Shown here: one piece after another, positions 8,892 through 18,684 of the stretch | Position numbering within the stretch: the stretch's first letter is position 1 | Layout: every line of letters begins with the position of its first letter | Source: Paludisphaera mucosa | GTDB lineage: Bacteria > Planctomycetota > Planctomycetia > Isosphaerales > Isosphaeraceae | DNA length: 64,000 bases | Assembly (NCBI RefSeq): GCF_029589435.1 | Contig: NZ_JARRAG010000002.1 | Span: 1,426,001-1,490,000 of the forward strand | Reading direction: 5' to 3' | Position numbers and translations under genes: made by a program | The notes under the pieces: model-generated | What the model was told of the DNA's origin: nothing | Database searches by the model: none | Seen by the model: only the letters and a program-made list of their open reading frames with translations

Positions 8892-9371
8892 AGGCCGACC
8901 TTCTGAAAGAACATCGGAAACGGCCCCCGCCCCCGGCGGCGGACCTCGCGGGGGCCGGACGACCTCGGGCCCGCCGAGGCCATGCCTGCGTGATTCGAGA
9001 CACCCGCGATGGCGACGACCCGCCCAATCTGCATTCTAACCCGTCGTCGCGACGGCCCCCAGCCGCCTCCCAATTTTCTCGGGTGCGCGCGGAGGCGGTC
9101 CTACGAGCTTAGGCGCGTGGGCCCGACGCCGGCAAGCCGATGATCCGTCGTCCTGATATTACTCGCCGCGCGCGCGACTTGTGACCGCCCCCCGCCCCGA
9201 GGAATCGGGACCGGGCCCCCGCGTCGCGAAGGGCCGTCGTTGGCCTGCCCGGGGACCGAGGAAGACGCTAAGCTGGAAGGTCCGAAGTTCCGGGACGGCC
9301 GAGGCCGCGCGACGTGGCGGCCGGCGGCGGCGTCCCCCGCGTCACGTCGAACCGAAGCGAGCCCTCCCGCG
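8892..9371. other. Divergent intergenic region
   Basis: It separates the PP2C gene (minus strand) from the M16 peptidase gene (plus strand) and should contain the promoters of both. I see no gene, RNA or clear repeat here. Open frames crossing it are low-complexity extensions. Confidence 0.4.
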
Positions 9372-12026
9372 ATGAGCGAGTTGACGACGCCCCCGCCGTT
9401 CGAGTTCCGGAAGCAGACGCTCGCCAACGGCCTCGACGTGATCGCCCGGCGTCGGCCCGGCATCCCGACGGCGGCGGTCAACCTCTGGTACCACGTCGGC
9501 TCCAAGGACGAAGAGCGCAACCAGCGGGGCTTCGCCCACCTGTTCGAGCACATCATGTTCGAGGGCTCCGAGCACTACCCCGGCGACTTCTTCAAGCACC
9601 TCCAGCCCCTGGGGGCGAGCATCAACGGCTCGACCTCGACCGACCGAACCAATTACTTCACCGACGTCCCCGCCGTGCACGTCGAGCGCGTCCTGGCGAT
9701 GGAGTCGGACCGGATGGGCTGGCTCGTCCCGGCCCTCGACGACAAGAAGCTCGACGTCCAGCGCGACGTGGTCAAGAACGAGTACCGCCAGACCCACGCC
9801 AACCGCCCCTACGGCCAGGCCTGGCGGATCCTCGCCGAGGCCATGTACCCTCCCCAGCACCCCTACAGCTGGCTCACGATCGGCGTGATGGAGGACCTCG
9901 ACTCGGCCTCGCGCGACGACGTGGCGGCCTTCTTCCGGCGCTACTACGTGCCGGCCAACGCCAGCCTGGCGATCGTCGGCGACATCCCCGAGGACGAGGC
10001 GTTCGCGATGGCCGAGCGCTACTTCGCCCCCATCCCCGGCGGCTCGCGGGCGATCCGGCCCTGGACGCCCCCGGTCGAGCTGGGCGAGGCCCGCGACCTG
10101 GAGCTGCTCGACCGCGTCGAGCTGGACCGCTGCTACCTCGTCTGGCACACCGTCCCCCAGTTCGACGGCGGCGACGCGACGCTCAGCCTGCTGGGCGACG
10201 TCCTGGGACGGGGCCGGTCCAGCCGGCTCTACAAGTCGCTTGTGCTGGAGCGGCAGTGGGCCCAGGACGTCGCGGCGTACCAGTCGGGCCGCGAGCTGGC
10301 CGGGACCTTCGGCCTGATCGCCACGATCCGCCCCGGGCGGTCGATGGCCGACGTCCGCAAGGTCCTGTTCGAGGAGGTCGCCGCGATCGCCCGCGACGGG
10401 GTCGCCGAGGAGGAGCTGGAACGCGTCAAGACGATGAAGGCGTCGGCCTTCCTGTTCGCCCTCGAACACGCCGGCGGATTCGGCGGCGTGGCCGACCGGC
10501 TCAACGCCTACAACATCTACTGCGGCGACCCGTCGCGGATCACGACCGACCTGGAGCGGTTCCTCCGCGTGACCCCCGACCACCTCCGCGCCGCGGCCGC
10601 GGCGTACCTCGACGGCAAGCCCTACGTGGGCCTGTCGATCTACGGCCGCAAGCCGGCGGCCGGCGTCGCGAAGGTCGATCGCGCCACCCCGCCCCCCGCG
10701 CGGACGCCGACGCCCTTCCGCGCCCCCGCGCCCGAGGTCCACTCGCTCTCCAACGGCCTCCCCGTCTGGATCCTCCCCAAGCGCGACCTGCCGACGGTCA
10801 CGATGTGCGTCGCGATGCGCGGCGGGGCGGCGCTCCAGCCCGTCGACCGCCCGGGGCTGGCGCAGCTCGCCGTGTCGATGCTCGACGAGGGGACGCGGAC
10901 GCGCTCGGCCGCCCGGATCGCCGCCGAGGTCGAGTCGATGGGCGCGTCGCTGTCGGCCTCGTGCGGCTGGGACGGCGCGTTCGTCTCGATCCGCTGCCTC
11001 AAGACGGTGCTCGACCGCACGCTCGACCTGGGCGTCGACGTCCTCCGCGAGCCGACCTTCCCGGTCGACGAGTGGGAACGGCTGCGGGGCCAGACCGTCG
11101 CCGCCCTCCGCGCCGAACGCGACGGGGCCGACTCCCGCTGCCACCGCGCCTTGATGAAGGCCCTCTACCCCGAGGGCCACGCCTACCGCCACCCGCTCGA
11201 CGGCGTGGAGGCGGTCGTCGCCGGCCTGGATCGCGACGAGGCCGTCGGCTTCTTCGGCCGCAACCTGGGCCCCGCGCAGGCCGGCGTGATCGTGGCCGGC
11301 GACGTCGACCCCGACGCGATCCTGTCGCTCCTGGAAGCCCGCCTCGGCGACTGGCGGGGCGGCGCCGTCACCCTGCCCAAAATCGCCGCTCCGGCCCGCG
11401 CCGAGCGGCCCCGGATCCTGCTGCTGAACCGGCCCGCCGCCCCCCAGGCCGTGGTGCGGTTCGGCCACGTCGGGATCGCCCGCGGCGACGACGACCACGA
11501 CCCCTTGCTGCTGTTCAACCAGGTCCTCGGCGGCCAGTTCACGTCCCGGCTCAACGAGAAGCTCCGCGAGGAGCGCGGGTTCACCTACGGCGTCCGCAGC
11601 AGCTTCGACGGCCGCCGGGGCGCGGGGCCGTTCGCGATCTCCGCCTCGCTGCAGGCCGACAAGCTGGCCGAGGCGTTCGAGGACGTCCGCCACGAGCTGG
11701 ACGAGGTGCTCGGCGACCGCCCCCCGACCCTTCGCGAGATCGACGACGCCCGCCGCTCGCTGGTCGAGGGCCAGGCCCGCCACTTCGAGACCCCCTCGGC
11801 CCTGGTCAACCGCTACGCGAACGTCTTCATCCACGACCTGCCGCTCGACTCGCTGGCGACCTTCCCCGAGCGGATCGCCGCCGTCGACCTGGACTCCGTC
11901 GCCGCCGCCACCCGCCGCAACCTCGACCCCCGGGCCCTCGTCGCCGTCGTCGTCGCCGACGCCGAACACGTCCGGACCCAGCTCGAATCGATCCCCTGGG
12001 CGGACCTGGAAATCATCGAGGACTGA
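9372..12026 (+). CDS. M16 family zinc metallopeptidase, two tandem domains
   Basis: An 884-residue pitrilysin/insulinase-family protease. The inverted zinc motif HLFEH gives His56, Glu59 and His60; the third ligand is probably Glu137 in KNEYRQ. The first half is the active domain. The second half, from about residue 450 (HSLSNGLPVWILPKRDLPTV), repeats the fold but lacks the zinc motif, as is usual. The R/Y pair near the C terminus (LREERGFTYGVRSSF) is present. I chose the ATG at 9372 because it gives the normal M16 beginning (FRKQTLANGLDVI) close to the N terminus; the open frame continues upstream to 9240 without family similarity. No signal peptide is evident from this start. Confidence 0.9.
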   Translation: MSELTTPPPFEFRKQTLANGLDVIARRRPGIPTAAVNLWYHVGSKDEERNQRGFAHLFEHIMFEGSEHYPGDFFKHLQPLGASINGSTSTDRTNYFTDVPAVHVERVLAMESDRMGWLVPALDDKKLDVQRDVVKNEYRQTHANRPYGQAWRILAEAMYPPQHPYSWLTIGVMEDLDSASRDDVAAFFRRYYVPANASLAIVGDIPEDEAFAMAERYFAPIPGGSRAIRPWTPPVELGEARDLELLDRVELDRCYLVWHTVPQFDGGDATLSLLGDVLGRGRSSRLYKSLVLERQWAQDVAAYQSGRELAGTFGLIATIRPGRSMADVRKVLFEEVAAIARDGVAEEELERVKTMKASAFLFALEHAGGFGGVADRLNAYNIYCGDPSRITTDLERFLRVTPDHLRAAAAAYLDGKPYVGLSIYGRKPAAGVAKVDRATPPPARTPTPFRAPAPEVHSLSNGLPVWILPKRDLPTVTMCVAMRGGAALQPVDRPGLAQLAVSMLDEGTRTRSAARIAAEVESMGASLSASCGWDGAFVSIRCLKTVLDRTLDLGVDVLREPTFPVDEWERLRGQTVAALRAERDGADSRCHRALMKALYPEGHAYRHPLDGVEAVVAGLDRDEAVGFFGRNLGPAQAGVIVAGDVDPDAILSLLEARLGDWRGGAVTLPKIAAPARAERPRILLLNRPAAPQAVVRFGHVGIARGDDDHDPLLLFNQVLGGQFTSRLNEKLREERGFTYGVRSSFDGRRGAGPFAISASLQADKLAEAFEDVRHELDEVLGDRPPTLREIDDARRSLVEGQARHFETPSALVNRYANVFIHDLPLDSLATFPERIAAVDLDSVAAATRRNLDPRALVAVVVADAEHVRTQLESIPWADLEIIED

Positions 12027-12059
12027 CGGCGGGACGGGACGGGGCCGGACCGACCCTGG

Positions 12060-13547
12060 CTACGAGGGGGTCTCGGCGGCCGTCGCGTCCCAGACGCCGG
12101 TGCTCAGGAACTCGTGGATCGACGCCGCGGCCTTGCGGCCGGCGCCCATGGCGAGGATCACGGTCGCGCCGCCGGTCACGATGTCGCCGCCGGCGAAGAC
12201 GCCCGGCTTCGACGTCCGGAGCGTCTCCGGGTCGGCGGCGATGTAGCCCTTGCGGGTCGTCTGCAGGTCGGGCGTGGTCGACTGGATGAGCGGGTTGGCC
12301 GACGTCCCGAGCGCGATCACGGCCACCTGGATCGGGATCTCGAACTCGGAGCCGGGGACCTCCTTCGGCGAGCGCCGGCCCGAGGCGTCGGGCTCGCCCA
12401 GCTCCATCCGCACGCAGCGCATGCCGCTGACGAAGCCGTCCTCGTCGCCGAGGAAGGCGACGGGGTTCGTCAGGCACATCAGCGAGATCCCCTCGTCCTT
12501 GGCGTGCTTCAGCTCCTCGGCGCGGGCGGGCATCTCGGCCTCGGAGCGGCGGTAGACGAGGTGGCTCGTCGCGGCGCCCAGCCGGCTGGCGGTGCGGACG
12601 GCGTCCATCGCCGTGTTGCCGCCGCCGACCACGGCCACGTCGCGATCGCGGCAGTCGTAGACCGGCTCGTCGCTCTCGGGGAAGGCGTCGGCGCGCATCA
12701 AGTTGACGCGGGTCAGGAACTCGTTCGCCGAGTAGACGCCGTTGAGGTGCTCGCCGGGGACGCCCAGGAACTTGGGCAGCCCCGCGCCGGTGGCGACGAA
12801 GACGGCGTCGTAGCCCTCCTCGCCCATCAGCTCGTCGATGGTCACCGTCTTGCCGATCACGACGTTGGTCTGGAAGTCGACGCCCATCTTCCGCATGGCG
12901 TCGACCTCGTGGCGGACGATCTCCTTGGGGAGCCGGAACTCGGGGATCCCGTAGACCAACACGCCGCCGATCTCGTGCAGGGCCTCGAAGACCGTCACCT
13001 CGTGCCCCATGCGGACGAGGTCGCCCGCGGCGCTCAGGCCGGCGGGCCCGCTGCCCACGATCGCGACCCTCCTGCCGGTGGCCGGGGCCCGCTCGGGGAG
13101 CCCGACCTGGCCGGTCTCGCGCTCGTAGTCGGCGACGAATCGTTCGAGGTAGCCGACGCCCAGGGGCTCGAACTTGTTGCCCAGGATGCAGCAGCCCTCG
13201 CACTGGGTCTCCTGCGGGCAGACGCGGCCGGTGATCGCCGGCAGGATGTTGTCCTCGCGGATCTTGGCCGCCGCGCCCAGGTAGTCGCCGGCGACGATCA
13301 GGTCGACGAAGTCCTTGACCTTCACCCCGACCGGGCAGCCGGCCGTGCACTTGGGGTTGGCGCACGAGAGGCAGCGCAGGGCCTCGGTCGCGGCCCCCAG
13401 GACGGTCAGGCCCTGGTTCACCTCTTCGAAGTTCCGCCGCCGCCGCGCGGGGTCCTGCTCGGGCATGTGCTGCCGGGGGATCTTCATCCGATCCTTCTTC
13501 GACGGCGGGACGGCCGGGGTGGCGGGGTCGGTGGTCTCGGCGCTCAT
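12060..13547 (-). CDS. NfnB-like/GltD-like NAD(P)-dependent FAD oxidoreductase (large subunit)
   Basis: A 495-residue flavoprotein of the glutamate-synthase-small-subunit class. The N-terminal Fe-S region has CLSCANPKCTAGCPVG and a second cluster CPQETQCEGCCI. Two Rossmann motifs follow: VAIVGSGPAGLSAAGDL for FAD and VAVVGGGNTAMDA for NAD(P)H. The C terminus has PGVFAGGDIVTGGATVILAMGAGRKAA. Its start ATG overlaps the stop of the preceding gene by 4 nt, and that gene encodes an NfnA-like subunit. This pairing, rather than a large GltB, suggests a ferredoxin-NAD(P)+ oxidoreductase (NfnAB) or sulfide-dehydrogenase-like complex. Automatic tools may label it glutamate synthase small subunit. Confidence 0.88.
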   Translation of the reverse strand: MSAETTDPATPAVPPSKKDRMKIPRQHMPEQDPARRRRNFEEVNQGLTVLGAATEALRCLSCANPKCTAGCPVGVKVKDFVDLIVAGDYLGAAAKIREDNILPAITGRVCPQETQCEGCCILGNKFEPLGVGYLERFVADYERETGQVGLPERAPATGRRVAIVGSGPAGLSAAGDLVRMGHEVTVFEALHEIGGVLVYGIPEFRLPKEIVRHEVDAMRKMGVDFQTNVVIGKTVTIDELMGEEGYDAVFVATGAGLPKFLGVPGEHLNGVYSANEFLTRVNLMRADAFPESDEPVYDCRDRDVAVVGGGNTAMDAVRTASRLGAATSHLVYRRSEAEMPARAEELKHAKDEGISLMCLTNPVAFLGDEDGFVSGMRCVRMELGEPDASGRRSPKEVPGSEFEIPIQVAVIALGTSANPLIQSTTPDLQTTRKGYIAADPETLRTSKPGVFAGGDIVTGGATVILAMGAGRKAAASIHEFLSTGVWDATAAETPS

Positions 13548-14452
13548 GATCGGCTGGCCTCGCGACGGACTTCCGGGTGTCTCTGTTCCAGGTGGCACGA
13601 CTCGCGGACCCGCTCCAGGTCGCGGGTCGGGTCTTCCAGGAACCGCTTGAGCGACTCGGACTCGTTCTGGAGATACGTCCGGTTGCGGCGGACGAGCATG
13701 TCGAAGTCGACCTCGTGGGCGTCGAACTCGGGGCCGTCGACGCAGGCGAACCGCGCCCCGGCGTTCGTCAGCACCCGGCAGCCTCCGCACATGCCGGTGC
13801 CGTCGACCATCAGCGAGTTCAGGCTCACGACCGTCTTGATCCCGCGCGGCCGGGTCGTCTCGGCGACCGCCTGCATCATCCGGGGCGGGCCGATCGCCAG
13901 CACGAGGTCGAGCCGGCGGCCCGACTCGATCAGCTCGGCGAGGACCCCGGTGACGAACCCTTTGCGGGCGTAGCTGCCGTCGTCGGTCGTGATCAGCAGC
14001 TCGTCGCTGATCGCGCCGATCTCGCGCTCCAGGATCACCAGCTCTTTCGTGCGGGCGCCGACGATCGAGACCACGTGGTTGCCGGCCTCTTTCATGGCCT
14101 TCGCCGTGGGGTAGGCGATCGCCGCGCCCAGGCCGCCGCCGATCACGACGACCGTGCCGAACGGCTCGACGTGCGACGGCGAGCCCAGCGGCCCGACCAG
14201 GTCGAGGATCGCGTCGCCGGCGCCGAGCATGTTCAAAAGCTTGGTCGTCTTGCCGACGCCCTGGACGATGATCGTCACGGTGCCGCGTTCGGGGTCGGAG
14301 TCGGCGATCGTCAGCGGGATCCGCTCGCCGTGGTCGTGGAGGCGGAGGATGAGGAACTGGCCGGCCCGCCGCTTCTTCGCGACGCGCGGGGCCTCGATGA
14401 CGAACCGCTTGACGTCGGGTGCGAGGAACTCGGCCTCGACGATTGGGAACAT
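13544..14452 (-). CDS. NfnA-like sulfide/dihydroorotate dehydrogenase-type FAD/NAD-binding subunit
   Basis: A 302-residue ferredoxin-NADP reductase-like subunit. It has an FAD-binding barrel (GQFLILRLHDHGERIPLTIAD, 31-51), an NAD-binding domain (VVVIGGGLGAAIAYP, 101-115) and a C-terminal [2Fe-2S] site. In that site Cys222, Cys225 and Cys237 lie in GTGMCGGCR and RFACVDGPEFD, with a nearby Asp, as in NfnA and PyrK relatives. It precedes and overlaps the NfnB-like gene by 4 nt, so the two subunits are translationally coupled. The pair would couple NADH, NADPH and ferredoxin. In aerobic planctomycetes the physiological direction is not established. Confidence 0.85.
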   Translation of the reverse strand: MFPIVEAEFLAPDVKRFVIEAPRVAKKRRAGQFLILRLHDHGERIPLTIADSDPERGTVTIIVQGVGKTTKLLNMLGAGDAILDLVGPLGSPSHVEPFGTVVVIGGGLGAAIAYPTAKAMKEAGNHVVSIVGARTKELVILEREIGAISDELLITTDDGSYARKGFVTGVLAELIESGRRLDLVLAIGPPRMMQAVAETTRPRGIKTVVSLNSLMVDGTGMCGGCRVLTNAGARFACVDGPEFDAHEVDFDMLVRRNRTYLQNESESLKRFLEDPTRDLERVRESCHLEQRHPEVRREASRS

Positions 14453-14510
14453 GGGATGGGCCTCGTCGATTGCATGGCGGGCTGGCGACGCCCGCGTCGG
14501 CCCCGGGTGG

Positions 14511-16241
14511 TCAGGTGGACGCCGGGGCGTCGTCGTCTCGGTCGTAGTCGGGGAACCAGATGAAGTCGTCGAGTTCCTTCTCGATGGCGTCGTCGCCGAG
14601 GTTCCGTCCCAGGTGCTGCGCGCGGGCCTCGCGGAAGACGGCCGCGGCGATCGTCCGCGAGACCTCGCGGAGGCGGTCGAGCCCGGGGTAGATCCGCCCC
14701 TTGGCGAGGTCGGCCGGGGACACGCACGACGCCAGGGTCTCGGCGGCGGTGAGGAACATGGGGTCGCTCACCTCGCGCGTCTCCGAGACGATCGCGCCCA
14801 GGCCGACGCCGGGGAAGATGTAGGCGTTGTTGGACTGGCCGATCGTCACGGTCTCGCCGCCGAACGCGACCGGGGGGAACGGGCTGCCGGTGGCGACCAC
14901 CGCGCGGCCGTCGGTCCACGTCAGGGCCTCCAGCGGCGTGCACTCGACCCGCGACGTGGGGTTGCTCAGGGGCAGGATCACCGGCCGATCGACGCCCGCC
15001 GCCATCGCGCGGACGACCTCCTCGCCGAAGACGCCGGGGTTGCCCGTGGTGCCGATCAGGACCGTCGGCTTGACGCGGCGGACGACCTCCAGCAGGCCGA
15101 ACGGGCCGTCGCCCTCGAAGCCGTAGCGGTCGAGGTCGTCGCGACCCCAGTGGAACTCGCTCTTGTACGGGTCCTTGGGGTCGTCGCTCGCGACGACCAG
15201 CCCCCGGCTGTCGAGCATGGCCTGCGCGCGGCGGGCCGTCACGAGGTCGGCCCCGGCCTTCACCAGGCCGCTCTTGACCAGCCGGGCGATCCCCACCCCG
15301 GCCGCGCCCGCGCCGAGATAGACGATCCGCTGGTCGGCGAGCCCGCCGCCGGTGATCCGCAGGGCCGAGAGGATCCCCGCCAGCGCGACGGCGGCCGTCC
15401 CCTGGATGTCGTCGTTGAAGCTGGGGCAGCGCTTGCGGTAGCGGTCCAGCAGCGACAGCGCGATGTTCTTGTGGAAGTCCTCCCACTGCAGCAGGGCGTG
15501 GGGGAAGACCTTGCGGACGCCGCCGACGAAGGCCTCGATGAACGCCTCGTACGGCGCCCCCCGCAGCCGGCGGCCGCGGTAGCCGCGGTAGAACGGGTCG
15601 GCCAGCAGCTCGGCGTTGTCGGTGCCGACGTCCAGCGAGATCGGCAGGCAGTGCGCGGGGTGGATGCCCGCGGCGGCCGAGTAGATCGACAGCTTGCCGA
15701 TCGGGATCCCCATCCCGCCGGCCCCCTGGTCGCCCAGGCCCAGGATCCGCTCGTTGTCCGTCGCCACGATCAGGCGGACGTCCTGGTTGGGCGCGTTCCG
15801 CAGGACGCCGGGGATGTCGTCGACGTCCTCGGGCGTGATCCAGAGCCCGCGCGGCTGGCGGACGATGTGGCTGTAGAGTTGGCACGCCTTGCCGACCGTG
15901 GGCGTGTAGATGATCGGCAGCAGCTCCTCCAGGTTCTCGACGACCACCCGGTAGAAGAGGGCCTCGTTGCGGTCCTGCAGGGCCGCCAGGCCGATGTACT
16001 TCTCCAGCGCGTCGGGCTTGGCCCGGACGTGCTCCAGCTCCAGCGCGACCTGCTGCTCGATCGTCAGGTGCGCGTGCGGCAGGAGCCCCCGCAGGCCCAG
16101 GCGGTCGCGCTCCGACTTCGAGTACGCCGCCCCCTTGTTCAGGAGCGGGTCACGAAGCAACCACCAACCGCGGGGGGCCGAGGCGTCCGCCTCCTCGCCC
16201 GTCCGGGGGTCGCGTTGGGGGCGAGGGCCGAAGCGAGACAT
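14511..16241 (-). CDS. maeA: NAD-dependent malic enzyme
   Basis: A 576-residue enzyme converting malate to pyruvate and CO2 with NAD(P)+ reduction. Family signatures seen are a leader-like [53 protein letters not shown] (malate and metal binding), [17 protein letters not shown] and [15 protein letters not shown] for the dinucleotide. Length matches the ~560-residue SfcA/MaeA class rather than the 750-residue MaeB class. The ATG at 16239-16241 has an AAAGGAAG ribosome-binding site. It lies upstream of the NfnAB-like pair on the same strand with a 58-nt gap, suggesting a shared role in redox-cofactor balance. Confidence 0.93.
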   Translation of the reverse strand: MSRFGPRPQRDPRTGEEADASAPRGWWLLRDPLLNKGAAYSKSERDRLGLRGLLPHAHLTIEQQVALELEHVRAKPDALEKYIGLAALQDRNEALFYRVVVENLEELLPIIYTPTVGKACQLYSHIVRQPRGLWITPEDVDDIPGVLRNAPNQDVRLIVATDNERILGLGDQGAGGMGIPIGKLSIYSAAAGIHPAHCLPISLDVGTDNAELLADPFYRGYRGRRLRGAPYEAFIEAFVGGVRKVFPHALLQWEDFHKNIALSLLDRYRKRCPSFNDDIQGTAAVALAGILSALRITGGGLADQRIVYLGAGAAGVGIARLVKSGLVKAGADLVTARRAQAMLDSRGLVVASDDPKDPYKSEFHWGRDDLDRYGFEGDGPFGLLEVVRRVKPTVLIGTTGNPGVFGEEVVRAMAAGVDRPVILPLSNPTSRVECTPLEALTWTDGRAVVATGSPFPPVAFGGETVTIGQSNNAYIFPGVGLGAIVSETREVSDPMFLTAAETLASCVSPADLAKGRIYPGLDRLREVSRTIAAAVFREARAQHLGRNLGDDAIEKELDDFIWFPDYDRDDDAPAST

Positions 16242-16362
16242 GCCGGGACTTCCTTTCCGACGCCGGGGCGTCGTCTCTCAACGATTATGCCGCGCGGAGC
16301 CCCTCGATCCCAGGGCGTTTCGTACAATCGGACCGATTCGTCGAAACGAACCGAAACGATCG

Positions 16363-17664
16363 TCAGGGCTCGCCCGGGAACTTGCCGCGCATGCGATAAA
16401 GTGCGATCAGGGCCCGGTCGAGCATGGCCTCTCCGGCCCCCAGGGCGATCGGCGACATCCTCGGGTCGGCTCCGTAGCCGCCTTCGGAGGCCGCCTCGAT
16501 CGTGGGGAAGTAGAGGTAATGGCCGTTACAGTACCCGAACACCAGGGCGTGCGGGAGGTCCGCCCGCTCGCGGAGCCGCGTCGCGTGGCCGTGGAAGGGC
16601 TCGCCGGGGAGGCCGACGATGCCGATCTGGTCGCCCAGCAGGGCCGTCGTGGTCTCGGGATTCGTGCCGCCGACGTAATCGGGGACGGTGCTTTCGATCA
16701 GCTCCGGGAAGAAGGCCCGGCCGTAGAGGACGCGATTGAGCGGGTTCGCGATGTCCAGCCTCATCCCGAAGTGATGCGACTCGGTCGCGACGGCGAGCGA
16801 CGGCTTCACCGCCGGCGCGGCCTTCGCCGCCTCGGCCGTCTCGATCGCGGCGCGGGCGAGGACCTCGCCGAAGGCGTCGGCGCCGTGGACCTCGGGCGGC
16901 GAGTTCGGGCTCATGTCGCCGCCGGCCCCCTGGAGGAAGACGGCGGGGGCCTTGAGCGCCGGCTCGACGACGGCGCGCATCGCGCCCGGGTAGTCGGCGG
17001 AGAATTCCAGGAGTTCCCCGGGCCGCATCACCGGGTGGGCGGCGAAGTGGACGAGGACCGTCAGGGGCGAGCCGTCGGCGCGGTCGAGCCGGATCAGGGT
17101 GAGGCGAGGGTCGACCGACTTCGGCTCCCGCTTCGAGTGCCGGTTGCGGTTGAGCGCGACGTCCTTCGACGCCGCCCGGATGGTGACCGGGACGAGTTGG
17201 TCGTCGGCCTCGGCGATGGCGCGGGCGAGCCGGACCGGGAGGTCGCGGGAATAGGCGACGGCGGCGTCGAACTTCCCTTTGCCGCGGCCGGGCTCGTCGG
17301 TCAGCTCGATGACGGGTCCGTGGTGGGTGTGGCTGCCGGAGATCAGCAGGCCGGCGAACTTGCGCGGGGCCAGGGCCTCGCGGATCGTCGCCATCATCGC
17401 GGCCGTCGGCCCCCGCCCCAGGTCCATGCCGACGACCGCCAGCTTGGTCCCGCCGGCCTCGATCACGACGACCTTGGCCAGCAGGCGGTCTCGAACCCCC
17501 TTCGAGAGCATGTCGTGCCGCGCCCCGTAGCCCCACATCGGCGTCGGCGCGTCGGGCGTGACGTCGCACGCGGCGACCCCCGCGCGGAACGTCGCCGCCG
17601 GCTCCGCGGCCCGCCCGAGCATGGGGACGAGGGCCACGAGCAGGATCCCAGGCTGCCATCGCAT
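16363..17664 (-). CDS. Neutral/alkaline ceramidase-like exported protein
   Basis: A 433-residue protein with an N-terminal signal peptide (MRWQPGILLVALVPMLGRAAE). It has the opening of the neutral-ceramidase family (FRAGVAACDVTPDAPTPMWGYGAR), then LLISGSHTHHGP and VHFAAHPVMRP, which provide zinc-binding His residues, and QGAGGDMSPN. It has only the catalytic-type domain and not the C-terminal Ig-like domain of true ceramidases, so the substrate may differ. Planctomycetes carry many such paralogues of unknown substrate. I chose the ATG at 17662-17664 because it gives a normal signal peptide; an in-frame extension to 18138 is low complexity. Confidence 0.82.
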   Translation of the reverse strand: MRWQPGILLVALVPMLGRAAEPAATFRAGVAACDVTPDAPTPMWGYGARHDMLSKGVRDRLLAKVVVIEAGGTKLAVVGMDLGRGPTAAMMATIREALAPRKFAGLLISGSHTHHGPVIELTDEPGRGKGKFDAAVAYSRDLPVRLARAIAEADDQLVPVTIRAASKDVALNRNRHSKREPKSVDPRLTLIRLDRADGSPLTVLVHFAAHPVMRPGELLEFSADYPGAMRAVVEPALKAPAVFLQGAGGDMSPNSPPEVHGADAFGEVLARAAIETAEAAKAAPAVKPSLAVATESHHFGMRLDIANPLNRVLYGRAFFPELIESTVPDYVGGTNPETTTALLGDQIGIVGLPGEPFHGHATRLRERADLPHALVFGYCNGHYLYFPTIEAASEGGYGADPRMSPIALGAGEAMLDRALIALYRMRGKFPGEP

Positions 17665-17939
17665 GCGGATTCCTCCGGGAGAGGCTCCATCCCTCCCCCG
17701 TGGTGGACCGCGACGGCGCGCCGGATGAAGGGAGATGAGCGAACGGCCCCCAGTTGTACGCCCTTCGCCGCTCGTGGCATAGACACTTGCGCGATGAGGA
17801 CTCGAAGAAGTCGGGGCGATCCACCCCGCCCTTCCGGCGAGCGTGCAGAATGAGGTGGTTCTCGCGTCGCGCGGGAGCTTCGGAGGGCATCGCCGCCTTG
17901 GCGGACTGGGTCCGCTGCACCGAACGTTCGGCGGCGCGC

Positions 17940-18299
17940 TCAGTCCCTTATATCGAGGTCGGATGGGCATCCGAGCATGACCTGTTCGAGCAACCCCTTG
18001 AGCCGCGCATAGGTCCCGTCGTCCGCCGTGAATTCGATCTCGACCGCGTCGCACTCCATCCACGGGAGTTCCCGCGTATTGACGATGAACGTGTTCCTGC
18101 TCAGGACGACGTCCCACGCCCCTCCTCGCCCGCCCCATTCCTGATCGTCCCGTTCCAGCCAGATCTCGTCCTTGGCGTTCGTCAGCTCGCCGGGTTGCAT
18201 CCAGAAATAATGCTCCCCTTCCCCATCCGAGAAGCCGACGAAGCCGACCTGGGGATCAAGTGAGACATCAGCCGCGGCGAATCGGACCATATTACTCAT
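17940..18299 (-). CDS. Hypothetical protein
   Basis: A 119-residue predicted cytoplasmic protein, starting MSNMVRFAAADVSLDPQVGF. It is acidic and Trp-rich in the middle (HYFWMQPGELTNAKDEIWLE), with IEIEFTADDGTYARLK-like text near the end. I recognise no family. The composition (balanced, aromatic residues, alternating strands) looks genuinely coding, and I prefer the ATG at 18297-18299 because upstream in-frame sequence is Arg/Pro-rich. It stands alone between the ceramidase-like gene and another small hypothetical on the same strand. Confidence 0.55.
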   Translation of the reverse strand: MSNMVRFAAADVSLDPQVGFVGFSDGEGEHYFWMQPGELTNAKDEIWLERDDQEWGGRGGAWDVVLSRNTFIVNTRELPWMECDAVEIEFTADDGTYARLKGLLEQVMLGCPSDLDIRD

Positions 18300-18684
18300 T
18301 AAAACCTGCCACCTCGGTCGGGCTCGTCGGCCCGGCGCAGGGGCGACTGTAGGCCACCTCGACATCCCGGCCGCTTGGAAGTTGGGGGGGCGAACCTCGG
18401 CGCGTGTCCGGCCGAACGGCTCGCGCATCATCCGCATGTCAGCCCTGGCGTCGCCGCGGGCCGTGGATATGAAGCCGGCGTCGTCTATTTCGCGATCGAG
18501 GCCGACTGTATCGACCTCACGCTGCGCGAGGGCGTCCACGTCGATCTTCGGCTCCGGGAGCCGCGTTCAGTGCGTGGCGAGGCCGCCGCGCCGGCCTACG
18601 GGGATGTCGGCGGCCCGGGCTCGCGAAGCGGATCCCATCACCAGAACTTGCCGATTCCGCGACGGGAAGCCCGTCGGGGTGGAT
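18300..18684. other. Intergenic region without recognisable feature
   Basis: I see no gene, RNA or repeat. An A/T-richer spot at 18288-18304, just upstream of the 119-residue gene, may be part of its promoter. Confidence 0.35.

Noticed and set aside
9240-9371. N-terminal extension of the M16 peptidase
   Set aside because: The extra 44 residues are Ala/Arg/Pro-rich and do not match the family. The ATG at 9372 gives the standard beginning.
9342-11969. Antisense open frame of 875 codons opposite the M16 peptidase
   Set aside because: Low-complexity Asp/Glu/Val/Gly sequence with no family pattern, while the opposite strand encodes a clear peptidase.
12060-13547. Glutamate synthase small subunit (gltD)
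   Set aside because: No gltB large subunit is adjacent, and the overlapping NfnA-like gene argues for a ferredoxin/NAD(P) oxidoreductase pair. A GltD role cannot be fully excluded.
17665-18138. N-terminal extension of the ceramidase-like gene
   Set aside because: It lacks family similarity, overlaps another gene, and would mask the signal peptide.
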